From: Pseudomonas sp. PA27(2017)
Lineage (GTDB): Bacteria; Pseudomonadota; Gammaproteobacteria; Pseudomonadales; Pseudomonadaceae
NCBI RefSeq assembly: GCF_001945445.1
Contig: NZ_MSXW01000061.1
Coordinates: 441,346-505,345, forward strand
Reading direction: 5' to 3'
Length of the DNA: 64,000 nucleotides
Position numbers and translations under genes: made by a program. Below, piece by piece: positions 55,223 to 62,457 of this stretch (positions are counted from its first letter, which is position 1; every line of letters begins with the position of its first letter). The notes under the pieces were generated by a model that was not told the DNA's origin, did not search any database, and was given only the letters and a program-made list of their open reading frames with translations.

Positions 55223-57424
55223 TTATCGACTGGCCAGGCCGGCGGCTCTGGCGCGGGCGGCGTGCAGTTTCTTGTAGCTGTCGATCAGGCGCAGGTGCTT
55301 GTCCAGGCCCTCCAGCTGCATGCTGGTCGGTGTCAGGCCATGGAAGCGCACGCTGCCGTCTACCGAGCCGATCACCGCGTCCATGCGCTCGTTGCCGAAC
55401 ATGCGCCGCAGGTTGTGCTCGAAGTTGGCCAGCTCCAGCTCGTCGTCCAGCTGGATCTCCAGCACGGCATTCACTGCCTGATAGAACAGGCCGCGTTCGA
55501 CGGTGTTGTCGTTGTATTGCAGGAAGGCTTCGACCAGTTCCTTGGCGTCGTCGTACTTGCTCAGCGCCAGGTTGATCAACAGCTTCAGCTCGAGAATGGT
55601 CAACTGGCCCCACACCGTGTTGTCGTCGAATTCGACGCCGATCAACGTGGTGATGTCGGTGTAGTCGTCGACCTCGGTGTTGTTCAGGTTACGCAGCAGC
55701 GACTTCAGTTCGCGGTCGCTCAGGGCGTGCAGATTGAGGATGTCCTTGCGGAACAGCAGGGCCTTGTTGGTGTTGTCCCAGACCAGGTCCTCGACCGGGT
55801 AGATCTCCGAGTAGCCCGGCACCAGGATGCGGCAGGCGTTGGCGCCGAGCTCATCGAAGGTGGCCACGTAGACTTCCTTGCCCATGTCTTCGAAGATGCC
55901 GAACAGGGTCGCGGCTTCCTGTTCATTGGAATCTGCACCCTGGCCGGAGAAATCCCACTCGACGAATTCGAAGTCCGGCGTGGCGCCGAAGAAGCGCCAC
56001 GACACCACGCCGCTGGAATCGATGAAATGTTCGACGAAGTTGTTCGGCTCGGTCAGCGCCAGGCTGTCGAAGGTCGGTTGCGGCAGGTCGTTGAGGCCCT
56101 CGAAGCTGCGGCCCTGGAGCAGTTCGGTGAGGCTGCGCTCCAGCGCCACTTCCAGGCTCGGATGGGCGCCGAAGGAAGCGAACACGCCGCCGGTGCGCGG
56201 GTTCATCAGGGTCACGCACATCACCGGAAATTCACCGCCGAGAGAGGCATCCTTGACCAGCACCGGGAAGCCTTGCTCCTCCAAGCCCTGAATGCCGGCA
56301 ACGATGCTCGGGTACTTGGCCAGCACGTCCTGCGGCACGTCCGGCAGGCACAGCTCGCCTTCGAGAATCTCGCGTTTCACCGCCCGCTCGAAAATCTCCG
56401 ACAGACACTGCACCTGGGCTTCGGCCAGGGTATTGCCAGCGCTCATGCCGTTGGACAGGTACAGGTTCTCGATCAGGTTGGACGGGAAATACACCGTCTC
56501 GCCATCGCGCTGGCGCACGAAGGGCAGCGAGCAGATGCCGCGCAGGGTGTTGCCCGAGTTGGTGTCGTACAGGTGCGAGCCGCGCAGCTCGCCATCCGGG
56601 TTGTAGATCGCCAGGCAGTGCTCGTCGAGAATCTCCTCGGGCAGCGCGTCTTTCGGGCCCGGCTTGAACCAGCGCTCGTTGGGGTAGTGGACGAACTCGG
56701 CAGTGGCGATGTCCTCGCCCCAGAACTGGTCGTTGTAGAAGAAGTTGCAGTTCAGCCGCTCGATGAACTCGCCCAGCGCCGAGGCCAGGGCGCTTTCCTT
56801 GGTCGCGCCCTTGCCGTTGGTGAAACACAGGTTCGACTGGGCATCGCGAATGTGCAGGGACCAGACGTTGGGCACGATATTGCGCCAGGAGGCGATCTCG
56901 ATCTTCATGCCCAGGTCCGCGAGCAGGCCCGACATATTGGCGATGGTCTGCTCCAGCGGCAGATCCTTGCCCGGGATATGGGTGGTGGTATCGGTCACCG
57001 GCATCAGCAGCGCCTGGGCATCGGCGTCGAGGTTTTCCACCTCCTCGATGATGAACTCGGGGCCCTGCTGCACCACCTTTTTCACGGTGCAGCGGTCGAT
57101 GGAGCGCAGAATCCCCAGGCGATCCTTCTCGGAAATGTCCGCCGGCAGCTCGACCTGGATCTTGAAGATCTGTGCGTAGCGGTTTTCCGGGTCGACGATG
57201 TTGTTCTGCGACAGGCGGATGTTCTCGGTGGGGATGTCCCGCGTCTGGCAGTACAGCTTTACGAAGTACGCCGCGCACAGCGCCGAGGAGGACAGGAAAT
57301 AGTCGAACGGCCCCGGCGCCGAGCCGTCGCCCTTGTAGCGGATCGGCTGATCGGCGATCACCGTGAAGTCATCGAACTTGGCTTCGAGGCGAAGGTTGTC
57401 GAGAAAATTGACCTTGATTTCCAT
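55223..57424 (-). CDS. ycaO: OsmC-YcaO fusion protein
   Basis: The 733-residue protein has an OsmC-like domain in roughly the first 140 residues (PGPFDYFLSSSALCAAYFVK with the conserved Cys region) and a YcaO domain beyond it (GKGATKESALASALGEFIER, the ATP-binding region, and ALSEIFERAVKRE-like AQVQCLSEIFERAVK). E. coli YcaO is tied to RimO-dependent methylthiolation of ribosomal protein S12. No RiPP precursor gene lies nearby, so a housekeeping role is more likely than peptide cyclisation. ATG 57424 is the start; the frame extends 12 codons further. Confidence 0.9.
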   Translation of the reverse strand: MEIKVNFLDNLRLEAKFDDFTVIADQPIRYKGDGSAPGPFDYFLSSSALCAAYFVKLYCQTRDIPTENIRLSQNNIVDPENRYAQIFKIQVELPADISEKDRLGILRSIDRCTVKKVVQQGPEFIIEEVENLDADAQALLMPVTDTTTHIPGKDLPLEQTIANMSGLLADLGMKIEIASWRNIVPNVWSLHIRDAQSNLCFTNGKGATKESALASALGEFIERLNCNFFYNDQFWGEDIATAEFVHYPNERWFKPGPKDALPEEILDEHCLAIYNPDGELRGSHLYDTNSGNTLRGICSLPFVRQRDGETVYFPSNLIENLYLSNGMSAGNTLAEAQVQCLSEIFERAVKREILEGELCLPDVPQDVLAKYPSIVAGIQGLEEQGFPVLVKDASLGGEFPVMCVTLMNPRTGGVFASFGAHPSLEVALERSLTELLQGRSFEGLNDLPQPTFDSLALTEPNNFVEHFIDSSGVVSWRFFGATPDFEFVEWDFSGQGADSNEQEAATLFGIFEDMGKEVYVATFDELGANACRILVPGYSEIYPVEDLVWDNTNKALLFRKDILNLHALSDRELKSLLRNLNNTEVDDYTDITTLIGVEFDDNTVWGQLTILELKLLINLALSKYDDAKELVEAFLQYNDNTVERGLFYQAVNAVLEIQLDDELELANFEHNLRRMFGNERMDAVIGSVDGSVRFHGLTPTSMQLEGLDKHLRLIDSYKKLHAARARAAGLASR

Positions 57425-57563
57425 GGGGCGGCACCGGCAAGCAAAACGAATGGCCGGCATTATCCGGGTTTTGGCCAGGAAGTCTCGTGCGGGGCCTGGA
57501 TGGCGGCTGAGTGGTGGCCGCTTGGCCGAATGCCTTGAAAAGCCGCTTTACCGAGAATGTTTG

Positions 57564-57582
57564 TGCGCATAGATTATGCGCA
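57564..57582. promoter_or_regulatory. Palindromic operator candidate upstream of ccdAB
   Basis: TGCGCATA-GAT-TATGCGCA is a perfect 8-bp inverted repeat, 22 bases before the ccdA start. Toxin-antitoxin pairs of this family repress themselves by binding such palindromes. Confidence 0.6.
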
Positions 57583-57603
57583 TTGCTCGGCAAGGAAATT
57601 CTC

Positions 57604-57849
57604 ATGCTGCCTTCATACGATCTCAATGCCCCGAAACGAGCGGCCAACCTTCGCATCAATGAAGATCTGCTCAACAAAGCCAAGTCCCTCGATATCAACC
57701 TCTCCGCCACGCTGGAGAAAGCATTGGCCCAGGCGCTGAAGGAAAAGCAACGTGAGCAATGGCTGGCAGACAACCGTCAGGCCATCACTGCTTACAATGA
57801 GCATGTAGAGTCCAATGGCGTGTTCAGTGACGAATTGCGGAGCTTCTGA
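57604..57849 (+). CDS. ccdA: CcdA-type antitoxin
   Basis: The 81-residue protein has an N-terminal ribbon-helix-helix DNA-binding part (KRAANLRINEDLLNKAKSLD) and a charged C-terminal tail (VESNGVFSDELRSF) that wraps the toxin, as in plasmid F CcdA. It begins at ATG 57604 after AAGGAAATTCTC and shares one base (TGATG) with ccdB. Its role is to block CcdB and repress the operon. Confidence 0.93.
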   Translation: MLPSYDLNAPKRAANLRINEDLLNKAKSLDINLSATLEKALAQALKEKQREQWLADNRQAITAYNEHVESNGVFSDELRSF

Positions 57850-58166
57850 TGGCGCAGTTTGCCGTTTATGAAAACACCAATCCTGCCACCAGCGCCGCCG
57901 TGCCCTTGCTGCTCGATGTACAGAGCAACCTGCTCGCCGAACTCGGCACGCGGGTCGTGGTGCCGCTCTACGCGGCGAGCACTCTGCAGGGAAAACTGCT
58001 GAAAACCCTCACGCCACGATTTGAAATCGAGGGTGAGCCCTACGTGATGATGACGCCGCAAATGGCCGGTATTGCCAACAAACAGCTGGGGCCCATGGTG
58101 GTGGATTTAACTGCGCGGCGTGACGAAATCATCGCGGCGCTCGATCTGCTCATCACTGGCATCTGA
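57849..58166 (+). CDS. ccdB: CcdB-type toxin (gyrase poison)
   Basis: The 105-residue protein begins MAQFAVYENTNPATSAAVPL and ends ALDLLITGI, as CcdB does. CcdB traps DNA gyrase and its C-terminal Trp-Gly-Ile is important; here the tripeptide is Thr-Gly-Ile, so Trp is replaced. Whether it is still toxic cannot be told. The pair stands between YcaO and the ComJ-like gene on the chromosome, not within the cassette array. Confidence 0.93.
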   Translation: MAQFAVYENTNPATSAAVPLLLDVQSNLLAELGTRVVVPLYAASTLQGKLLKTLTPRFEIEGEPYVMMTPQMAGIANKQLGPMVVDLTARRDEIIAALDLLITGI

Positions 58167-58221
58167 GCGAAGTGCGCGATGTAGAAGCCGTGTGGGCTGA
58201 GGCCTCGATCCGCGTGACCAG

Positions 58222-58240
58222 GTGGTTCACGGTGAACCAC
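58222..58240. repeat. Perfect palindrome downstream of ccdB
   Basis: GTGGTTCAC-G-GTGAACCAC is a perfect 9-bp inverted repeat around one base in the 108-base gap between the convergent ccdB and ComJ-like genes. It could end transcription from either side. Confidence 0.5.
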
Positions 58241-58274
58241 GGATTACGCCACCGGCCAATCCATCGGCTGATCG

Positions 58275-58733
58275 TCAGCCCTGCTTGAGTACCGCCGGCT
58301 CGGCCAACGGTGCCTGCCATAGCTGCACAAGGTAGTGATCCTCTCCCTCGAGCCCGTCCTCGGAAAGCGTATCGGCGCCGGAAATGGACAGCCGCACCCG
58401 GTAAGTGCCCGGAGCCAGGGCGAAGCGCGCCGCGTCCGGGAAATAATCCGTACAGCCAGCGACCACCAGGGTGCCGCTGCGTGCGTCGAGCGATCCCTCG
58501 ACGACATGATCGAAGCCGGCAGTATCCGAGGCCGGCGGCTCCTCCAGCATTTCAAGCGTCACGCCAACCTGCATATTGCGCAGCGTACCGAAGCCCACCA
58601 CGCCATCGGCCACGGTTAGCATCCGTTCGACGGCTTCGGGGCTCCAGGCTTGGGACAGGTCGCCAGAGGCCGTTTTGTCCTGCAGATAGAACTGGTAGTA
58701 GTCGGCGAACAGGGTGAGTTGATGGCAGTGCAT
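58275..58733 (-). CDS. ComJ-like protein (competence protein J family), unknown role
   Basis: The 152-residue protein, without signal peptide, contains LFADYYQFYLQD, WSPEAVERMLTVADGVVGFG and LRNMQVGVTLEM near the N-terminus and ARFALAPGTYRVRLSISG. This order resembles Bacillus ComJ, where YHQF-, ADGAI- and RN-type motifs stand in the same places and a similar LPKGDYQL follows. ComJ in Bacillus inhibits the nuclease NucA. The likeness is from memory and moderate; no nuclease gene is next to it. Confidence 0.55.
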   Translation of the reverse strand: MHCHQLTLFADYYQFYLQDKTASGDLSQAWSPEAVERMLTVADGVVGFGTLRNMQVGVTLEMLEEPPASDTAGFDHVVEGSLDARSGTLVVAGCTDYFPDAARFALAPGTYRVRLSISGADTLSEDGLEGEDHYLVQLWQAPLAEPAVLKQG

Positions 58734-58793
58734 GGCATTGACCTACTGGGCGATGGATGAAACAGCTGGGTGGACAGGTGTTCGGGCGCGGAC

Positions 58794-59207
58794 TCAGCGC
58801 TGACGATCGTTGCGCGGCGCCTTCTCCAGCGCTGACAGGTCCTGCACCCAAGGCAGCGCCGCTTCGCACCACTTCTGCCAGGTAGGGCGCAACTGCCGCG
58901 ACTCGGCCAGCACGCCTACGCGCAAGCCATAGGTGGTCGGGTTGTCGGCGTCATAAGTGAACAACTGCGAACCACAGTCGCCGCAAAACGCCTGCGCCCG
59001 CCGCGAACCGCTCTCTGCCACCTTCACATACACCTTGGGCGTGCCCCGCAGCAGCGAAAACGTACCGGGCAGCGCCGGCGTCGACACCCGAAACGCCGTG
59101 CCGGTGAGCTTCTGGCAATCATGGCAATGGCACACGCTGGTGAGTTGCGGGTCCGTTTCCGCGACGAAGGCAATGGCATCGCAGTGGCAGCTACCGTGGA
59201 CTTTCAT
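58794..59207 (-). CDS. GFA/CENP-V domain protein
   Basis: The 137-residue protein has the zinc-binding cysteine pattern of the glutathione-dependent formaldehyde-activating (GFA) family: CHCDAI near the start, CHCHDCQKLTG near residue 27-36 and FCGDCGSQLFTY near 74. The start MKVHGSCHCDAIAF is usual. Most family members have no proven formaldehyde function. It is separated from the ComJ-like gene by 60 bases. Confidence 0.85.
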   Translation of the reverse strand: MKVHGSCHCDAIAFVAETDPQLTSVCHCHDCQKLTGTAFRVSTPALPGTFSLLRGTPKVYVKVAESGSRRAQAFCGDCGSQLFTYDADNPTTYGLRVGVLAESRQLRPTWQKWCEAALPWVQDLSALEKAPRNDRQR

Positions 59208-59423
59208 GGTGGTTACCTGGGCTGGGCAAAAGTGTTGATTGAGTCGGTATTATCAGATTGATTGCTTCCGGGAAGCGCAATCAATGACTCTGACCCTATC
59301 GATTTTGACCCTATCGATTTTTCATACAGAGCTGTGCGGATCATTTTCGAGCTCTTGTATTTTGGTCGTTCCGGTATACCAGCGGGAGATAGCTTTAAGC
59401 GTGGGGATGGCTCTAATGCCTGA
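59208..59423. other. Junction between core chromosome and cassette array, no gene seen
   Basis: This AT-richer stretch carries no open frame that I can support. It contains a 15-bp tandem duplication of TGACCCTATCGATTT (59291-59320). On its right it meets GTTAGGC at 59424, the remnant outer core of an attC site. Confidence 0.5.
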
Positions 59424-59433
59424 GTTAGGCGGT

Positions 59434-59760
59434 TTACGCGTATAAAGCAAGCGCCAATACAGGCTCCTCACCAGCTTCGATACGTCGCCAGTTTACAAAC
59501 GCCGCGCACTCAACGAGCGCTTCGAGCAACTCCGGGCACCGCGACTTTAGCCCTGCTGCATGGTCAACGACCAAGGGAAGGCATTGCCCTGGAGCAACGT
59601 GCACCATTGTCATTCCTGAATCCGGATCATCCAAATAGGTCAAACAGTCAATCCACGCATCCATGTTGCGCCCGTAAAACTCAGGGAAGCCAAATGCCGA
59701 AGCAAACACTGCGTGGAATGAGTTCTTGTCTGTGATCTCGTTGGCATCAATTCGCAACAT
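59434..59760 (-). CDS. Barstar-family protein (ribonuclease inhibitor-like), last cassette
   Basis: The 108-residue protein has the barstar pattern FASAFGFPEFYGRNMDAWID followed by CLTYLDDPDSGMT, as in barnase inhibitors. No ribonuclease gene is found in the cassette or its neighbour. GTTAGGC at 59424-59430, four bases after the stop, is the outer core of an attC whose rest is missing. It begins 14 bases after the complete attC at 59774-59848. It is the last cassette gene of the array. Confidence 0.8.
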   Translation of the reverse strand: MLRIDANEITDKNSFHAVFASAFGFPEFYGRNMDAWIDCLTYLDDPDSGMTMVHVAPGQCLPLVVDHAAGLKSRCPELLEALVECAAFVNWRRIEAGEEPVLALALYA

Positions 59761-59773
59761 GGCTCTTACGTCA

Positions 59774-59848
59774 CCTAGCGTTTGGTTAAGGGGCGGGCTT
59801 TAGCCAGTCCCAGTGAGCGCAGCGAACGGTTTGAACCACTAGTTAGAG
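59774..59848 (-). repeat. attC site 1
   Basis: 75 bp, from CCTAGCG to GTTAGAG on the plus strand. The left core is CCTAGCG (minus strand CGCTAGG) instead of CCTAACG, so the base after the cleaved G is changed from T to C. Confidence 0.9.
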
Positions 59849-59865
59849 CTGCGCAGGTGTTCATG

Positions 59866-60177
59866 CTAAATAAAACGTATGCCACGTAGCGTGGCTCTTG
59901 AGTAGAAATCACTGTTATTTGATTTCTCGGTGGCACTTATTGTTAAGAAGTGTGTAGGTTTATCGAGAGACTTTATAGATTCTGCCTCGATCGATTGTCG
60001 CAGCTCCAGCATTGCTTGTGACTCACTATTAATGTAGACAACTAAAATATCTATGTCATTTGCATTCGTAGGATTGTGTACGTACGAGCCGTACAGCCAT
60101 GCCTCAAGCACGAAGGGCCTTGATATTCTTATAGCAAGCCATTGTAGTAATGTGTCATGACTCGAATTACATCTCAT
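59866..60177 (-). CDS. Minimal nucleotidyltransferase (MNT-like), last gene of a three-gene cassette
   Basis: The protein of 103 residues has the nucleotidyltransferase signature EAWLYGSYVHNPTNANDIDI, that is GS-x9-DxD. Stand-alone MNT proteins of about 100 residues commonly act as antitoxins with HEPN toxins, or as parts of other defence systems. Its partner here is not a clear HEPN protein. ATG 60177 overlaps the previous gene by 11 bases; starts at 60222 or 60240 would enlarge the overlap to 56 or 74 bases. Confidence 0.72.
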   Translation of the reverse strand: MRCNSSHDTLLQWLAIRISRPFVLEAWLYGSYVHNPTNANDIDILVVYINSESQAMLELRQSIEAESIKSLDKPTHFLTISATEKSNNSDFYSRATLRGIRFI

Positions 60178-60469
60178 CAAGTTTATGCCCGAATGCTCCG
60201 AATTTATGTACTTCAACTTCATTTCTACGTGCGTGGTCAATTGCGCTTTGGGCTATATTGTCCCAATTGTTATATATAATAAAATTTGCTTTTGGTGCTT
60301 GAATTGCTTCTTGGATTTCCGTCTCGCCAATTATGTATTGGTCGGACATGTAAATGAGAAATGATGAACCGTTGGGGAGGAGTATCTCTGCTTTTTTTGC
60401 GGTAATCATGTTGAATGAAGAAATTCTTTTCTCCATTTTGTAGCGCATGAGTGAATTGATTAGTGCCAT
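60167..60469 (-). CDS. Unknown 100-residue protein, middle gene of the three-gene cassette
   Basis: I do not recognise this protein. It has an N-terminal beta-rich part (EILLPNGSSFLIYMSDQYII) and then ANFIIYNNWDNIAQSAIDHA, which reads like a small alpha/beta fold, ending HKFGAFGHKLDEM. It shares one base with the upstream gene (TAATG) and 11 with the nucleotidyltransferase, so the three are translated together. Confidence 0.7.
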   Translation of the reverse strand: MALINSLMRYKMEKRISSFNMITAKKAEILLPNGSSFLIYMSDQYIIGETEIQEAIQAPKANFIIYNNWDNIAQSAIDHARRNEVEVHKFGAFGHKLDEM

Positions 60470-61080
60470 TATTTACTTCTCTTTTGGATAAGTCCATATA
60501 CGGATGATAGGTCGTCGCGTATCGATGTCCTTGAACGCCTCACGCTTGAAAGAATATCTCGGGGGAATGGGAAGAGAGAGTATGCTTCGTAGGCACCTTG
60601 TTTGAAAACGTTATAAGCATGCGCGTGCGTTATGAATTCAAGGTATAGCGACTCATCATCATCGCTCGTAAGAAAGTGAAGGTTTTCTTGAATTATTTCA
60701 CATGCGCGCAAGTTGTTTGGCACAACTACTTCATTAGATAGTTTCTGCCAGACCTCAGCTGTTTCCTCGTCATTGAATTTGCCACTTCTTCGTGCTTTTG
60801 ACAGAGGGCCTATTCGCTCGAAAATGTTTTTGTTTGCGGAGAGTAGTGTGTACAAAGGGTCGTAAAAATTAGTCAGTTGCTTTAGTTTGTATTCTCGGCT
60901 TTCCTTACCAATGTTTGTTGTTTCTGTTAGTCTGCTTGATAGTTTTGACTGTGAGCGTGAAGATATTACTGAGACAATCAGACTAACAATAGAAACTAAT
61001 GCAGCCAATGTCGCTGCGACCAAAGTGGCCCATCCCTTGTCCATATTTGCGGCTAATACTGATATTCCCATTTTGGTCAT
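60469..61080 (-). CDS. Membrane-anchored protein of unknown function, first gene of the three-gene cassette
   Basis: The 203-residue protein has one hydrophobic helix at about residues 17-42 (TLVAATLAALVSIVSLIVSV) and a long helical soluble domain with YKLKQLTNFYDPLYTLLSAN. The general layout (one or two helices plus a helical cytoplasmic part, next to a nucleotidyltransferase) is similar to defence effectors such as SLATT/2TM proteins, but I see no specific motif. It starts at ATG 61080, four bases past the attC core. Confidence 0.75.
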   Translation of the reverse strand: MTKMGISVLAANMDKGWATLVAATLAALVSIVSLIVSVISSRSQSKLSSRLTETTNIGKESREYKLKQLTNFYDPLYTLLSANKNIFERIGPLSKARRSGKFNDEETAEVWQKLSNEVVVPNNLRACEIIQENLHFLTSDDDESLYLEFITHAHAYNVFKQGAYEAYSLFPFPRDILSSVRRSRTSIRDDLSSVYGLIQKRSK

Positions 61081-61083
61081 GGC

Positions 61084-61158
61084 TCTAACGTTTGGTTAAG
61101 GGGCGCGCTTTAGCCCGTCCCAGTGAGCGAAGCGAACGGTTTGAACCAGTTGTTAGGG
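61084..61158 (-). repeat. attC site 2
   Basis: 75 bp, from TCTAACG to GTTAGGG on the plus strand; central GCGCGCTTTAGCCCGTCCC with the GCGAAGCG spacer, matching sites 3-5. Confidence 0.92.
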
Positions 61159-61165
61159 GCGCTGG

Positions 61166-61432
61166 TTAATCACCCTTGCTCTTTAGGTAAGCCTCTTTTG
61201 CCTTGTTTCGTATTTGTTCTTTTTCAGATTCTGCTTGGGGTTGATATTTTTGAATTTTCTTGGCTTCTCTGATTGTTATTTCCGGATTTCGCTTTAGTGC
61301 TTGAGACCAGCCGCGCTCAAAAACATCATGCTCTAGGGAGCCAGGAGGATAAGGATTCTCATACTTTCCTTTGTTTATGAAGTAATCTTTCTTTCCTTCT
61401 TGGTATGCAGGATGGTCATGAGTGCTGTTCAT
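61166..61432 (-). CDS. Small basic cassette protein of unknown function
   Basis: The 88-residue protein is highly charged. The motif HPAYQEGKKDYFINKGKYEN followed by PYPPGSLEHDVFERGWSQAL resembles ribosome modulation factor-like or small conserved phage proteins that pair a PY stretch with a GW stretch, but the match is too short to name a function. The C-terminus is a long Lys/Glu-rich helix. ATG 61432 is chosen because AGGTGA, whose first part comes from the attC core, lies 5 bases upstream. Confidence 0.68.
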   Translation of the reverse strand: MNSTHDHPAYQEGKKDYFINKGKYENPYPPGSLEHDVFERGWSQALKRNPEITIREAKKIQKYQPQAESEKEQIRNKAKEAYLKSKGD

Positions 61433-61440
61433 GATTTTCA

Positions 61441-61515
61441 CCTAACGATTGGTTAAGGGGCGGGCTTTAGCCCGTACCAGCGAGTGGAGCGAGCGATTTG
61501 AACTAATTGTTATGT
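61441..61515 (-). repeat. attC site 3
   Basis: 75 bp, from CCTAACG to GTTATGT on the plus strand. Its outer core GTTATGT departs from the RYYYAAC consensus by one base on the minus strand. Confidence 0.92.
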
Positions 61516-61518
61516 GTG

Positions 61519-62358
61519 TTACCCGATCGCCCATATGTCAATGTCGCTTTTGGTGATTCTTGGGTTTCTATATAAATATTCGCCAGGTATTGAGTGTTCA
61601 GTCTCGTTATATTTGAATAGAAAATTTGTATTCCCTATTAATTTTCCTTCCTCATTTACAAAGCGATTAAGGAGGTGGTCTTTTAAATCTTCGAAGCTGG
61701 TGATTTCTTTTGATCGCATATCTACCGTATATCTCATAATGGACGCATGAATATCAATTGCGCCCTCTGAGTCTGCAGATTCTATAATGGATTGATTAGG
61801 CTCGGGGAAAGCTGATTTATATGAAGATAAAATTAGTGACTTCTCATATAGGCATAGCTGTTTTTTATTTTTTAAATTTTTGCTTAGCAGTGCGGCTAGG
61901 CTGTTTATATGATGCATCGAGCTTAGATCGAGAGATAATTCATTTTCGATAATTACTATTTTCTTTCCGCACTCAGATATTGATCCTTTTTGGTGCAGTA
62001 GCTTGTTTCTTATTTTTGATAGGTTTTCATATATTGCTACTGTGAGTCGTGAAATTAGATCGTTGCCTGATTTTTCGTCAAGTATCTTTAGTTTTGTTTT
62101 AAAAGGCTCGTCACTTAGTCCGAGATTTAATGATATTGTCACGTCTAGATAGTCAAAAACCAAGGGCATTATTGTTAGATGCTCTAGGGGAGAAAGAGCT
62201 ATGGGTTCGGGCATTCCAGTAATAAGTGAGTGTCTTGATTCAGCTCCGTTGTTCGTCCATGTTTGAAGTTGGTGCGGAGTCAAGTAATGCCAAAAGCCAT
62301 ATCGAGCGAGGAGATTCCCAATAAATTTTTGTTTGACCAATAAAAAATCTTTATCCAT
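61519..62358 (-). CDS. Cassette protein with HEPN-like Rx4H motif
   Basis: The 279-residue protein has no signal peptide or clear membrane segment. Its helical middle contains NLSKIRNKLLHQKGSI, with Arg117-Asn and His122, the Rx4H arrangement of HEPN ribonucleases. The C-terminal half is mixed, ending NPRITKSDIDIWAIG. No antitoxin gene is in the same cassette. ATG 62358 has AAGGA 8 bases upstream; an ATG two codons earlier has poor spacing. The HEPN idea is an inference from one motif. Confidence 0.75.
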   Translation of the reverse strand: MDKDFLLVKQKFIGNLLARYGFWHYLTPHQLQTWTNNGAESRHSLITGMPEPIALSPLEHLTIMPLVFDYLDVTISLNLGLSDEPFKTKLKILDEKSGNDLISRLTVAIYENLSKIRNKLLHQKGSISECGKKIVIIENELSLDLSSMHHINSLAALLSKNLKNKKQLCLYEKSLILSSYKSAFPEPNQSIIESADSEGAIDIHASIMRYTVDMRSKEITSFEDLKDHLLNRFVNEEGKLIGNTNFLFKYNETEHSIPGEYLYRNPRITKSDIDIWAIG

Positions 62359-62381
62359 GCGCATATTCCTTCAATAGTCAA

Positions 62382-62456
62382 CATAGCGTTTGGTTAAGGG
62401 GCGGGCTTTAGCCCGTCCCAGCGAGCGGAGTGAGCGATTTAAACCAGTTGTTAGGT
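62382..62456 (-). repeat. attC site 4
   Basis: 75 bp, from CATAGCG to GTTAGGT on the plus strand. The left core is CATAGCG (minus strand CGCTATG), again with C in place of T after the cleaved G. Confidence 0.9.
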
Positions 62457-62457
62457 T

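Noticed and set aside
55205..57538. Long open frame antisense to the OsmC/YcaO gene
   Set aside because: Same cause; the YcaO reading has clear domain motifs on the other strand.
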